Virus record (IMG/VR): IMGVR_UViG_3300017963_000115
Location: 1 to 43,621 of that record
DNA: 43,621 bases
Reading direction: 5' to 3' (one strand)
Origin: a virus
In this document: one piece after another, positions 8,608 through 15,074 of the stretch
How positions within the stretch are numbered: the first letter of the stretch is position 1
Layout of the letters: every line of letters starts with the position of its first letter
Position numbers and translations under genes: made by a program
Notes under the pieces: generated by a model
Database searches by the model: none
What the model was told of the DNA's origin: nothing
The model's input: only the letters and a program-made list of their open reading frames with translations

Positions 8608-10158
8608 TCACTTATAGAACAACTCCACCTTCCAATCATCTTTCAACTGTATCACCACGATCTTTTCGAGCAGGATATGCAGCACGCGGTTGACTTCGCA
8701 CTGGTCGTGCTCGGCTAGCCAGACCGGGAGTTCGTGCAGGTGCGGGCCGAGCGTGCCGCTCAAACCGTCCAGGCGGGATTGACGCTCGGCCTGGCGCTGC
8801 GCTTCGATGACATCGCTCTCTTCGATGGCGCGGATGCGTTCGTGCAGCTTGAGCCACTCGGGTTCGTAGTGCTCTTCGGAGTAGCGGCCTTTTTGGTAAG
8901 CGGTTTCGAGACGGTACAGCTCGGCTTTGAGTTGTTCCAGGCTAGGGCCGGGCGGTGGCTCGGCGATCTCGCGCTGGGGGATCTCGCGGTGCTCAAGGTA
9001 TGGACGCAGTGATTCGAGCAGGTCTGTTCCCACTTTTTCGAGCAGATCCACGTGTGCCACCACGGTGTGCTCGGACGTGTTCTCCGAGCAGCGCCAGACC
9101 AGCCGATCAGGAACGGAGCGCGGGCCGTTCTTGAAACGCCACAGCGAGGCGCCGCACTCCCCGCATTTGAGCAGGCCGGTGAACTGGTTGTTCTTGCGGC
9201 CCTGGTAATTTCCGGTGGGGCGCGAGCGGCGTTCGAACTCGGCCAGGATGGCGCGGTGCTCGTCCAATGACCAGAGCGGTTCGTGGGCGCCGGTGTTGGT
9301 GATGGCTTTCTCAGGCTGTGACCTATCGCGTTTGATGATGTTATGGCGGCGGTCTTTTTTCACTTTGGTGACTTCGAAACGCACAATGCCCGCGTAGAAG
9401 GGGTTTTTCAGGATATTACGCACCGTGTCGGGATGCCAGACAGGGCTACGGGGGGGAGGTAGATTGCATTCGTCCAGGTAGTCGATCAGTTGACGTAGTG
9501 ACTGGCCTTTCAGGAAGCGCTTTTTGAGTTCGACCAGGTAGGGGACGCGATCGGGTATTTGTACGGGGACAGGCTTGTCGTTCCGTTTGACGCGCGGTGG
9601 GTATTCGTATCCATAGGGCAACTGCACGGGCAAGCCGTGTTTCCGCACGCGGTCGCGCATCCCCGATCTGTATTTGCGTCGCATGCGGCTGATCTCGGCT
9701 GCCGAGCGGATCTCGCTGATGCCGATGTACATTTCGGCGCTGTCGTTCTCGTAGGGGTCGAACTGACCGGGTGGCACGGGCTCCACCGGCTGGGCCAGCG
9801 AGTAGAGCTGCACGCGGTAGTCGCTCAGGGCCTGGTAGACGGCCCGCAGCAGGCTACGGAAGCGGTCGTGATCGGCCATCACCAGCACGTCATACTTGCC
9901 CTGGGAGGCGCTATCCAGCAGACCACGCAGGGCCGGGATCTCGCGTTCGGCATCGCGCAGGTTGATGTAGCGCGTACGGCTGTGTCCGGGGACGCGGTAA
10001 GGCCCGGCGCTCTCGACCCAGCCTTTGGCCAGCGCGGCGGCGCGGGCGTCTTTTTCCTGGTTTTCGAGGGATGTTTTGTCGTCGCGCGCCTGTTCTTTGG
10101 TGGAGACGGCGGCCAGGATGGCGTATCTCATCGCCCTTCGACTACGCTCAGGATTCAT
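8608..10158 (-). CDS. Large serine recombinase (integrase)
   Basis: A 516-residue serine-family site-specific recombinase, the likely integrase for lysogeny. The catalytic Ser is in AAVSTKEQ (residue 19 from this start). The resolvase domain follows, with DVLVMADHDRFRS. Next come the recombinase domain (LPYGYEYPP... PDTVRNILKNPFYAGI), a zinc ribbon (LKCGECGASLWRF... WRCSEN) and a C-terminal coiled coil (LEQLKAELYRLETAYQKG). The start is ambiguous. ATG 10158 has AGGGGG upstream but adds nine residues (NPERSRRA) encoded by a dispersed repeat. ATG 10131 gives the conventional N-terminus. Confidence 0.93.
   Translation of the reverse strand: MNPERSRRAMRYAILAAVSTKEQARDDKTSLENQEKDARAAALAKGWVESAGPYRVPGHSRTRYINLRDAEREIPALRGLLDSASQGKYDVLVMADHDRFRSLLRAVYQALSDYRVQLYSLAQPVEPVPPGQFDPYENDSAEMYIGISEIRSAAEISRMRRKYRSGMRDRVRKHGLPVQLPYGYEYPPRVKRNDKPVPVQIPDRVPYLVELKKRFLKGQSLRQLIDYLDECNLPPPRSPVWHPDTVRNILKNPFYAGIVRFEVTKVKKDRRHNIIKRDRSQPEKAITNTGAHEPLWSLDEHRAILAEFERRSRPTGNYQGRKNNQFTGLLKCGECGASLWRFKNGPRSVPDRLVWRCSENTSEHTVVAHVDLLEKVGTDLLESLRPYLEHREIPQREIAEPPPGPSLEQLKAELYRLETAYQKGRYSEEHYEPEWLKLHERIRAIEESDVIEAQRQAERQSRLDGLSGTLGPHLHELPVWLAEHDQCEVNRVLHILLEKIVVIQLKDDWKVELFYK
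10130..10156. repeat. Dispersed repeat fused to the recombinase start
   Basis: CGCCCTTCGACTACGCTCAGGATTCAT matches the core of the repeat family seen at eight other places in the window. It overlaps both candidate start codons of the serine recombinase and supplies its first residues. Confidence 0.75.
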
Positions 10159-10188
10159 AACATCATTTTACCCCCTGGCTTGCTGCCC

Positions 10189-10506
10189 TTATTTATAACA
10201 ACCAATCTCTTCCATTCTGGTGTTCGAAGCCGTCATGAATCCGGTGGCACGCTTGTGATGGACCGTGCCGGGCGCGTTAGCTTGACTGGTGGCATAAGCG
10301 TTATCGAACTGACCTTGCAGCCAGGCGCAATCGTTCGAAGCCAGGATCTGAGCGTATACATCCACATTGCCCCCATACTGGCTGGCATAGTCGTCTGCCG
10401 TTTGGGGGCCGCTATCCCAAAAAGTCCAGGTCAATCCTATTGATACCACGCAGATGCAGGCCAGTAACACAACAACGACCACAAGCGTGTATTTTTTTTT
10501 TTGCAT
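10189..10506 (-). CDS. Small membrane-anchored exported protein
   Basis: A 105-residue protein with a basic tip (MQKKK), one hydrophobic helix (about residues 8-26) and an outside domain containing NDCAWLQGQFDNAY and a C-terminal EEIGCYK, so two Cys could form a disulphide. It is co-directional with the repressor and serine recombinase, so it is probably expressed in the lysogen. A role in superinfection exclusion is possible but not shown. Ten A's just after the start codon make the frame sensitive to a sequencing error. It overlaps the upstream gene by 70 bases. Confidence 0.6.
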   Translation of the reverse strand: MQKKKYTLVVVVVLLACICVVSIGLTWTFWDSGPQTADDYASQYGGNVDVYAQILASNDCAWLQGQFDNAYATSQANAPGTVHHKRATGFMTASNTRMEEIGCYK

Positions 10507-10661
10507 AAATTACACTCACAATATGGTATCCCATTGTTTTTCTGCAACGCATATCGGGTTGCAGTATTCAAGATCAGTTTGCGTTGCCAGGCGTGCAGTT
10601 CTGGCCACAGTTCAGCCATCGCTTTCAGATGGTTCTCTTCGCTTTCGGTTTTCTTTGACAT
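10437..10661 (-). CDS. Small unknown protein of the lysogeny operon
   Basis: A 74-residue protein starting at ATG 10661 behind a strong GGGGGAG ribosome site with five-base spacing. The core LWPELHAWQRKLILNTATRYA is predicted helical. The C-terminus has CECNLCKKK and then an odd aromatic tail that lies in the overlap with the next gene. The start lies within the end of the XRE repressor gene, suggesting coupled translation. The long overlap at its 3' end could mean a frame error, or a real overlap. Function unknown. Confidence 0.5.
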   Translation of the reverse strand: MSKKTESEENHLKAMAELWPELHAWQRKLILNTATRYALQKNNGIPYCECNLCKKKNTRLWSLLCYWPASAWYQ

Positions 10662-10977
10662 AGCTCTCCCCCTGTTCACGCAGCGCGCGTCGTTTGTTTT
10701 CAGGGATGAAAGGCCAGACCTTCATCAGCTTTTCGAAGTCCAGGTCTGGTGCGGGTAAGTTTTCCAACGTATAAAAACGGGGATCGCCCAGCTTTCGGGC
10801 GAATTGGACAGCCAATTTTTTGGAGATGTCTTGTTTACCATTGATGATGCGATTCAACGTGCCTTCATGCACGTCGAGATGGATAGCGAAATCTTTCATT
10901 GACTTCACTGTCCCCAATTCTTTTTGCCAATCAAGAAAATGATTGATGAGGAGGGTAACGGCAGGAGATTTGTTCAT
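10612..10977 (-). CDS. XRE-family helix-turn-helix repressor (CI-like candidate)
   Basis: A 121-residue protein starting at ATG 10977. The HTH is SMKDFAIHLDVHEGTLNRIINGKQD, a typical XRE helix 2-turn-helix 3, followed by KKLAVQFARKLGDPRFY. The C-terminal half is charged and has no peptidase motif. It is divergent from another HTH-like gene (11107) across an AT-rich region of 129 bases, the usual layout of a lysis-lysogeny switch. A TATAAT box at 10988-10993 on this strand places the RNA start only a few bases before the ATG, so the message may be leaderless. No ribosome site is present. Confidence 0.75.
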   Translation of the reverse strand: MNKSPAVTLLINHFLDWQKELGTVKSMKDFAIHLDVHEGTLNRIINGKQDISKKLAVQFARKLGDPRFYTLENLPAPDLDFEKLMKVWPFIPENKRRALREQGESYVKENRKRREPSESDG

Positions 10978-11106
10978 TAGACAAATAATTATAAGCCACC
11001 TTACAGATTTGATAACATAGCTTGACATTTTCATAATTTTGTTGTAATATAGTTGATGTAAAATCAATTTTCATAATTTGATAAGTATTTTATTAACGGA
11101 GAAGTT
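10978..11106. promoter_or_regulatory. Divergent promoter/operator region of the lysogeny switch
   Basis: Rightward promoter: TTGACA (11022-11027), 17 bases, TATAAT-like TAATAT (11045-11050). Leftward promoter: TATAAT on the minus strand at 10988-10993 with a weak TTATCA box 16 bases away. ATTTTCATAATTT occurs twice, at 11027-11039 (between the -35 and -10 boxes) and 11067-11079. ATTTGATAA occurs at 11007-11015 and 11076-11084. These are good candidates for operators bound by the XRE protein or the 11107 product. GGAGAAG (11098-11104) is the ribosome site for 11107. Confidence 0.75.
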
Positions 11107-11445
11107 ATGCAGCCAGAAGATTATCCCAAGATCAGCACCATCGTGAAAACTACCCGCCTGCAACTGGCGGCCAACATGCAGCGCACCGTCAGCCAGGACG
11201 AATTCGGCGACATGCTGGTAGACGGCCTGGTGAACGTGGCTATCTCGGGCACGTCGGTTTCGGCCTGGGAGAACGAACGCTACGAACCCGATAGCGACCT
11301 GCTCTGGACGCTGGCTGTGCGCCATTACGGCACCGCTGACTGGCGGCTGAAGTTCGCCCTGCAGTGCCTGCGCGCCAAGCTGCCGGATGTGTTCGACAGC
11401 GGGCTGGTCAACGTCGAAGAACTCGAACTCTCCATCGCCGGGTAA
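11107..11445 (+). CDS. Cro-like HTH regulator candidate
   Basis: A 112-residue protein read from the strong rightward promoter. The segment TVSQDEFGDMLVDG... GTSVSAWENERYEPDSDLLW has the layout of an XRE helix-turn-helix (VSAWENERYEP is the usual recognition helix and following turn). It is the first gene of the rightward early operon and sits divergent to the XRE repressor, so a Cro-like role is inferred. The ribosome site GGAGAAG is two bases before the ATG. Confidence 0.65.
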   Translation: MQPEDYPKISTIVKTTRLQLAANMQRTVSQDEFGDMLVDGLVNVAISGTSVSAWENERYEPDSDLLWTLAVRHYGTADWRLKFALQCLRAKLPDVFDSGLVNVEELELSIAG

Positions 11446-11538
11446 AAAAACGCACGCCGGTTGACATTCAGGTCAATACTTTTGACGACCCATCAACTCA
11501 CCCACGGCATACCGGCAGAACAGGCTCTACAGGAACTC

Positions 11539-11694
11539 ATGGACTCTTTTCTCAACTACTTGGAACGGCGCGAACGTCAAGAAAGCGCCATCCCGGGCAA
11601 GGACGCGGCGCTTTCTCAGGAAGCTGGAGCAGTGGCTGCGCTTCATTGCACTCAGGATAGCACAGGAAACGGAGAAATCAAGAAATGGACGTAA
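11539..11694 (+). CDS. Small unknown protein (early operon)
   Basis: About 51 residues from ATG 11539, behind an AGGA ribosome site. A TTG at 11461 would extend it to 77 residues but has no ribosome site. The sequence is charged (FLNYLERRERQE) and resembles nothing I recognise. Its end overlaps the start of the next gene by ten bases. The call rests mainly on spacing within a tightly packed operon. Confidence 0.35.
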   Translation: MDSFLNYLERRERQESAIPGKDAALSQEAGAVAALHCTQDSTGNGEIKKWT

Positions 11695-12005
11695 ATCAGG
11701 CGCTTTTCGGGTGGAAAACGGGCGCAATTGCCCTGGGGCTCTTCATCTTCAGCTATTTCTATAATCGCTGGGTTGCAAGTCTGCAAAAAAAGACCGACAG
11801 CTACACCGCCGAGATGGTCGTCATCGGCGTGGCCGTCACCGTGCTGAGTAGCATGCTGGTGATCGGTTTCTTGGAGGGGATGGTTGTACTTCTCCTGTTC
11901 GGGTTCTCCGGTTTCTGGATGTTGATCGGCTCCTGGCAGCGCCACGCAGCCGATACCGAAGATGCCCGCTCGGTGGCCAGGGAGCAATTGCGGCATGACG
12001 ACTAA
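11685..12005 (+). CDS. Small integral membrane protein
   Basis: A 106-residue protein with about three hydrophobic helices: near residues 12-28 (TGAIALGLFIFSYFY), 45-62 (VVIGVAVTVLSSMLVIGF) and 64-82 (GMVVLLLFGFSGFWMLIG). A charged C-terminal tail follows. It is an early gene, so modification of the host membrane or superinfection exclusion are possible roles. A holin is less likely because it is far from the lysis region. It overlaps the next gene start by 11 bases. Confidence 0.55.
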   Translation: MDVNQALFGWKTGAIALGLFIFSYFYNRWVASLQKKTDSYTAEMVVIGVAVTVLSSMLVIGFLEGMVVLLLFGFSGFWMLIGSWQRHAADTEDARSVAREQLRHDD

Positions 12006-12237
12006 ACCGCTCATGGGCGCTTCTAACTACAACGCCGAGCTGGCCCGCATCCGGTCCGCAGCCAACGATATCCGCTTCTCGCTCGAAAAGCTGATCGACG
12101 GCAACACCGGCCCCAACGCGGTCATCGCTCATACGGCCCGCATGGCCATCAAACTCAACATCATCATGGACGCCCTGCCGGTGCTCGAACAGATCGGCAA
12201 GGACGAAAAATCAGAACGAATTGGAGGCAGTGAATGA
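11995..12237 (+). CDS. Small helical protein, unknown
   Basis: An 80-residue protein from ATG 11995, with GGAG ten bases upstream. An ATG further upstream (11962) lies inside the previous gene. The product is mostly helical and amphipathic (NYNAELARIRSAANDIRFSLEKL). The stop overlaps the next ATG (ATGA), so the two are probably co-translated. No family recognised. Confidence 0.55.
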   Translation: MTTKPLMGASNYNAELARIRSAANDIRFSLEKLIDGNTGPNAVIAHTARMAIKLNIIMDALPVLEQIGKDEKSERIGGSE

Positions 12238-12536
12238 ACGCAAGCGAATATTTCTTAGTTAGCAAGATGGTCGAACACTTGAACGTGATCAACCAGTATG
12301 CCCGCATCTTGCATGAAGGTACTTATGACCAGATATTCAAAGCGGACGATGGCCACGACTTGACCGTCGAACTGGACGAAGCCCGCGAGAAGATGCTGTC
12401 CGCGCTCGAAGGTGACGGGAACCCGCAAATGGCCCGCATCGCGGCTGAGATCGATCTTGCCACCGCTATCGCACCTTTTATCTCAGTCCCCGAGTTGGCC
12501 GAGATCATATCCAATGCAAAAGGATTGGAGGCTTGA
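12234..12536 (+). CDS. Small acidic helical protein, unknown
   Basis: A 100-residue acidic protein behind GGAGGCAGTGA and overlapping the previous stop (ATGA). It is helical (EYFLVSKMVEHLNVINQYA) with no motif I recognise. It lies in the middle of a run of four small, tightly linked early genes. Such proteins often inhibit host factors, but nothing in the sequence shows a target. Confidence 0.5.
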   Translation: MNASEYFLVSKMVEHLNVINQYARILHEGTYDQIFKADDGHDLTVELDEAREKMLSALEGDGNPQMARIAAEIDLATAIAPFISVPELAEIISNAKGLEA

Positions 12537-12538
12537 AA

Positions 12539-12664
12539 ATGAACACCCACGACCGATTTATCGAAAGAATGCTTACCATCAAAGACATTATTCTGAACGT
12601 CATCACGCTCGGTCTGTATGGCTGGTTCGCAGGCCGGGTGCTGGTGCGACCCTACCGTAAATAG
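12539..12664 (+). CDS. Very short membrane protein (41 residues)
   Basis: ATG 12539 follows the previous stop by two bases and has GGAGG upstream. The product has a hydrophobic helix (DIILNVITLGLYGWFAGRVL, about residues 16-35) and a basic end (RPYRK). The spacing and ribosome site support it as a real gene. It is probably a single-pass membrane peptide of the early operon. Confidence 0.5.
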   Translation: MNTHDRFIERMLTIKDIILNVITLGLYGWFAGRVLVRPYRK

Positions 12665-12685
12665 GCATTTTTCTTCTCCCCACAC

Positions 12686-12717
12686 GCCCTGGGGGCTGAA
12701 CCGTAGGTCCCCAGGGC
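12686..12717. repeat. Perfect 9-bp hairpin before the 12736 gene
   Basis: GCCCTGGGG (12686-12694) pairs with CCCCAGGGC (12709-12717) around a 14-base loop. There is no T run after it, so it is not a simple terminator. It stands 18 bases before the start at 12736 and could control translation or RNA processing. Confidence 0.65.
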
Positions 12718-12735
12718 GGAAGGTTCTAAGGAATT

Positions 12736-12948
12736 ATGAAAGTTTTGAAAACCTTACAACCTGGCGATCCAGGCACGCACAAATATACCAAACACTTCGG
12801 CAAGAAGTTGGTTGCAGTGCGTTATCGAGGCATTCTGAAGAAAAATATGCGTGTCACCACGGTTGAGATCATCATGGATCAGGGCTTCTGGATGCCCTAT
12901 CAACGCGATTTATTCAAATGTCCAAATGTGGACATTCCGGTTAAGTAA
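12736..12948 (+). CDS. Conserved small basic protein (LKTLQPGDPGT family)
   Basis: A 70-residue basic protein with ribosome site AAGGA. The pattern LKTLQPGDPGTHKYTKHFGKKLVAVRYRG... TVEIIM...W resembles a small conserved family I recall from many bacteria and mobile elements (LKTLKPGxPGTxKLxxxYGxxLVxVRYR...KTVEL). The function of that family is unknown. It is the last gene before the hairpin-separated accessory array. Confidence 0.6.
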   Translation: MKVLKTLQPGDPGTHKYTKHFGKKLVAVRYRGILKKNMRVTTVEIIMDQGFWMPYQRDLFKCPNVDIPVK

Positions 12949-12950
12949 TA

Positions 12951-13002
12951 GTTGGGCTGTGCCTTACGACGCTGGGGAACGCGCCCCGCGTCACAGCCCA
13001 AC
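12951..13002. repeat. Hairpin element E1 (attC-like)
   Basis: GTTGGGCTGTG (12951-12961) and CACAGCCCAAC (12992-13002) form a perfect 11-bp stem. The interior has a CTTACGA bulge and a nested GACGC-GGGG/CCCC-GCGTC stem. The interior resembles that of E3 (CTTACGA, GAACGC, CCCCGC). The outer ends, GTTGGGC and GCCCAAC, fit the GTTRRRY/RYYYAAC core boxes of integron attC sites, but in reversed order. Confidence 0.8.
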
Positions 13003-13064
13003 GGCACAGGCGTACCGCAGCGCTACGTCGGGCTTACTGAATAAAGGATAAAGGACTACAAACA

Positions 13065-13169
13065 ATGACACGAAATGATACCAAGAGAATAGCTAGGAAC
13101 GGCCAGCCCAACTCCGCGTGCACTTGTCCGGCATGGACATTCCGTTATAGGAACAGAGTCCAACTCTGA
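13065..13169 (+). CDS. Micro-ORF upstream of methyltransferase A
   Basis: A 34-codon ORF with a good AAGGA ribosome site nine bases upstream. It contains GQPNSACTCPAWTFRYR. A related micro-ORF with PNPARSNYACTRYGWAYR sits at the same place before methyltransferase B. Sharing of R-N..PN..ACT...W..YR between the two suggests a real peptide or a leader. It could instead be a by-product of the conserved DNA arm at 13119-13134, which lies inside it. Confidence 0.4.
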   Translation: MTRNDTKRIARNGQPNSACTCPAWTFRYRNRVQL

Positions 13170-13183
13170 GAAGGCGGCATATC

Positions 13184-13768
13184 TTGAAGCAATACGATGT
13201 AATCCTTGCAGATCCGCCATGGCCTTACAATTTTTCTGGAACTAGAAACGAAAAGACTCCAGATGATTATCCGACTATGGCAATAAATGAGATTTGCAAT
13301 CTTTCTGTTCCAGCAAGAGAAACAGCATCAATGTATTTATGGGTTACATGGCCTTTATTGTTTGAAGCAGAAAAGGTTATAAAGGCTTGGGGGTTTGAAT
13401 ATATAACTATTGGTTGGGTTTGGGTGAAAGCTAATAAATCGGGTTTCGGTTTTTTCACTGGTATGGGAACATATACACGGTCAAACACAGAACCTTGCCT
13501 TTTCTGTGCTCGCGGCGAAACAATGAAGGTCGCAAATCATGGCATTCAAAGTCTTATTTATTCGCCAATCAGGGAGCATTCACGCAAGCCTGATGAGCAA
13601 TATGTCAAGATTGAAAAATTGTACCCACAGGCAAGCTATCTCGAATTGTTTGCCAGGAAAAAACGCAAAGGATGGGATGTGTTTGGTAACGAAGTTTCAG
13701 GAAGTATTGAATTGCCGCCTTCACTTCCCGATATAGAAGCAGGTTCACATGCCCATACCGACAAGTGA
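13184..13768 (+). CDS. MT-A70-type adenine methyltransferase A
   Basis: A 194-residue SAM-dependent N6-adenine methyltransferase of the MT-A70 family, starting at TTG 13184 with AAGG-CGG nine bases upstream. Motif IV is DPPW (residues 10-13). Family signatures follow: YPTMAINEICNLSV, LWVTWPLL, IKAWGFEYITIGWVWVK, EHSRKPDEQY and LELFARKKRKGWDVFGNEV. No restriction enzyme is nearby, so it is an orphan that probably protects phage DNA. Gene B (14009) is a paralogue along its whole length. Composition is AT-rich compared with the phage core, a sign of acquisition. Confidence 0.9.
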   Translation: MKQYDVILADPPWPYNFSGTRNEKTPDDYPTMAINEICNLSVPARETASMYLWVTWPLLFEAEKVIKAWGFEYITIGWVWVKANKSGFGFFTGMGTYTRSNTEPCLFCARGETMKVANHGIQSLIYSPIREHSRKPDEQYVKIEKLYPQASYLELFARKKRKGWDVFGNEVSGSIELPPSLPDIEAGSHAHTDK

Positions 13769-13776
13769 CGCCTGTG

Positions 13777-13833
13777 CCGTTCGTCCGTGCTCGGCAACCC
13801 CACTACGTGCGGCTCCCTCACACAGACGAACGG
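13777..13833. repeat. Hairpin element E2 (attC-like)
   Basis: CCGTTCGTC (13777-13785) pairs perfectly with GACGAACGG (13825-13833). The stem extends outward by CGCC-TGT/ACA-GGCG with one extrahelical G on each strand, a feature of attC folds. The interior shares TCGGCAACCCC... GCGGCYCCCTCAC with E4, although the E2 and E4 stems are unrelated in sequence. Confidence 0.8.
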
Positions 13834-13878
13834 ACAGGGCGACCCAACGCTAGTTCTCCCTAGCGAAAAGACGAAAGG

Positions 13879-13974
13879 ATGTACTTAGACAAGATGAGAG
13901 AAAAAGTAAGAAACAGACCAAACCCCGCCCGGTCGAACTACGCGTGCACCCGATATGGGTGGGCGTACCGATAA
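13879..13974 (+). CDS. Micro-ORF upstream of methyltransferase B
   Basis: A 31-codon ORF from ATG 13879, or 26 codons from ATG 13894. The AAAGG just before 13879 is too close to be a good ribosome site. The end of the peptide (RNRPNPARSNYACTRYGWAYR) resembles the micro-ORF of module A. It is weak on its own and is supported mainly by that parallel. Confidence 0.3.
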   Translation: MYLDKMREKVRNRPNPARSNYACTRYGWAYR

Positions 13975-14008
13975 ATGGACATTTTACAGGCTAAAAAAGG
14001 CGGCAAAA

Positions 14009-14608
14009 GTGTTATATAAAATGATTATCGCAGACCCACCTTGGGGGTATCAAAACTGGAGTGAACGCAAAAATGGGGCTGCACAGGCTATTTATAACAC
14101 CATGACCATCGATGACTTGTGTAATCTTCCGGTTTCGCAAATAGCGCATCCGGATGGCGTATTGCTTTTGTGGTCAACAAATCCCAAGTTACAAGAAGCT
14201 TTGCAATTAATCAAGGCTTGGGGATTTGATTATGTTACCAAATTCTCATGGATAAAAATTACAGGTGAACCAAAAAGGAATTTATGGCAAGAGATTGAGT
14301 ATAAGCCCCATTACGGTGTAGGGTTTTGGGTTAGGGGTTGCACGGAAGATATTCTTATATGCAAAAGGGGAAACGCAAAGCCACCGCGTAAGGATGGTTG
14401 GCTCGGTATTATTTCAAAGCAGTTTCACCATAGCAGGAAACCCGACAATTTATATGAGTATGCAGAATCATTGCCCGGCCCGTATTTAGAAATGTTTGCA
14501 AGACGAAAGCGATCCGGATGGGATGTGTTTGGCAACGAAGTAGAAAACAGTATTTCTTTGCCGCCATCCGTTATAGAAAGTGTTTCCGTGGCCCACCCAC
14601 ACGGGTGA
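14009..14608 (+). CDS. MT-A70-type adenine methyltransferase B
   Basis: A 199-residue MT-A70-family N6-adenine methyltransferase. I chose GTG 14009 because AAGGCGG sits eight bases upstream, exactly as for gene A. An ATG at 13955 is in frame but lies inside the inverted-repeat arm. Motifs: DPPW (residues 9-12), YNTMTIDDLCNLPV, LLLWSTNPKL, IKAWGFDYVTKFSWIK, HHSRKPDNLYE and LEMFARRKRSGWDVFGNEV. It is a paralogue of gene A with the same tail (FGNEV..SI.LPPS). Probably an orphan protective methylase with a different target site. Confidence 0.9.
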   Translation: MLYKMIIADPPWGYQNWSERKNGAAQAIYNTMTIDDLCNLPVSQIAHPDGVLLLWSTNPKLQEALQLIKAWGFDYVTKFSWIKITGEPKRNLWQEIEYKPHYGVGFWVRGCTEDILICKRGNAKPPRKDGWLGIISKQFHHSRKPDNLYEYAESLPGPYLEMFARRKRSGWDVFGNEVENSISLPPSVIESVSVAHPHG

Positions 14609-14616
14609 CGCCCTGT

Positions 14617-14675
14617 CCGTTAGGTTGTCGCTTACGAGCGGCAAAGAACGCCACCCCCGCACGACAACCTAACGG
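14617..14675. repeat. Hairpin element E3 (attC-like)
   Basis: CCGTTAGGTTGTCG (14617-14630) and CGACAACCTAACGG (14662-14675) form a perfect 14-bp stem. The boxes GTTAGGT and ACCTAAC fit the attC core consensus GTTRRRY/RYYYAAC. The interior shares CTTACGA, GAACGC and CCCCGC with E1. Confidence 0.85.
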
Positions 14676-15063
14676 TCGAAACTGACTCCAGCGGTTGACG
14701 GTTGCTTACTCTAAAAAATGAAAGGATTTCAAATGAGTAACCAAAAGGACAAAAATGAAGTGTTTGGCAACATGATTTCAGCATTAGGGGTGGTGCTAGA
14801 CAGTGTGGATTACACGTCAGGGGCGTGCAGAGTAAATGAGCCTGTAGGCGGAGTACTCCCCGAAGTAGTGCTTGGGCGAGCAAAGGAAGTATTGCAAGAA
14901 GCGCGCAACCTAACAACCACTGGAGTTGACAGCGGGGATATATGTCCCACCTGTAAAGGACTAAAAACTTTCCCCGATGGAACTACAGCTAGGGAAAGAT
15001 GCACTACATGCAAGGGAAGGGGACATATATAATCCCCCGCCGCAACTCAGTTTCGACCGTTAG
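14669..15063. repeat. Long-range inverted repeat bracketing module C
   Basis: CTAACGGTCGAAACTGA (14669-14685) is the exact 17-base reverse complement of 15047-15063. After a short internal loop it is extended by GCGG (14691-14694) with CCGC (around 15038-15043). The single gene at 14733 lies between the arms. Confidence 0.85.
14733..15032 (+). CDS. Small DnaJ-type zinc-finger protein
   Basis: A 99-residue protein from ATG 14733, with AAAGGA six bases before it. An ATG at 14718 would add five residues. The C-terminus has CPTCKGLKTF... RCTTCKGRGHI, a CxxCKG pair like one half of the DnaJ zinc centre. The N-terminal part is helical (NMISALGVVLDSV, RAKEVLQEARNL). It may bind zinc and unfolded protein or nucleic acid. 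It is the only gene of module C and has the AT-rich composition of the array. Confidence 0.6.
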   Translation: MSNQKDKNEVFGNMISALGVVLDSVDYTSGACRVNEPVGGVLPEVVLGRAKEVLQEARNLTTTGVDSGDICPTCKGLKTFPDGTTARERCTTCKGRGHI

Positions 15064-15074
15064 AAAGACGGCAT

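Larger units (their letters stand above)
13000..13781. repeat. Long-range inverted repeat bracketing module A
   Basis: AACGGCACAGGCGT (13000-13013) is the exact reverse complement of 13768-13781. The right copy begins at the last base of the methyltransferase stop. A second imperfect pair lies inside: CACTTGTCCGGCATGG (13119-13134) with CCCATACCGACAAGTG (13752-13767). On the right the two arms are contiguous. On the left they are separated by about 105 bases that hold a micro-ORF. Confidence 0.8.
13829..14621. repeat. Long-range inverted repeat bracketing module B
   Basis: AACGGACAGGGCG (13829-13841) is the exact reverse complement of 14609-14621, directly after the stop of methyltransferase B. 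An inner pair, CACCCGATATGGGTGGGC (13947-13964) with GCCCACCCACACGGGTG (14591-14607), overlaps the stop codon. The layout matches module A, but the arm sequences are different. Confidence 0.8.

Noticed and set aside
11461-11538. TTG-started extension of the small gene at 11539, and a TTGACA promoter at 11461
   Set aside because: No ribosome site precedes the TTG, and no -10 box is found at a proper distance from TTGACA. The ATG at 11539 has AGGA.
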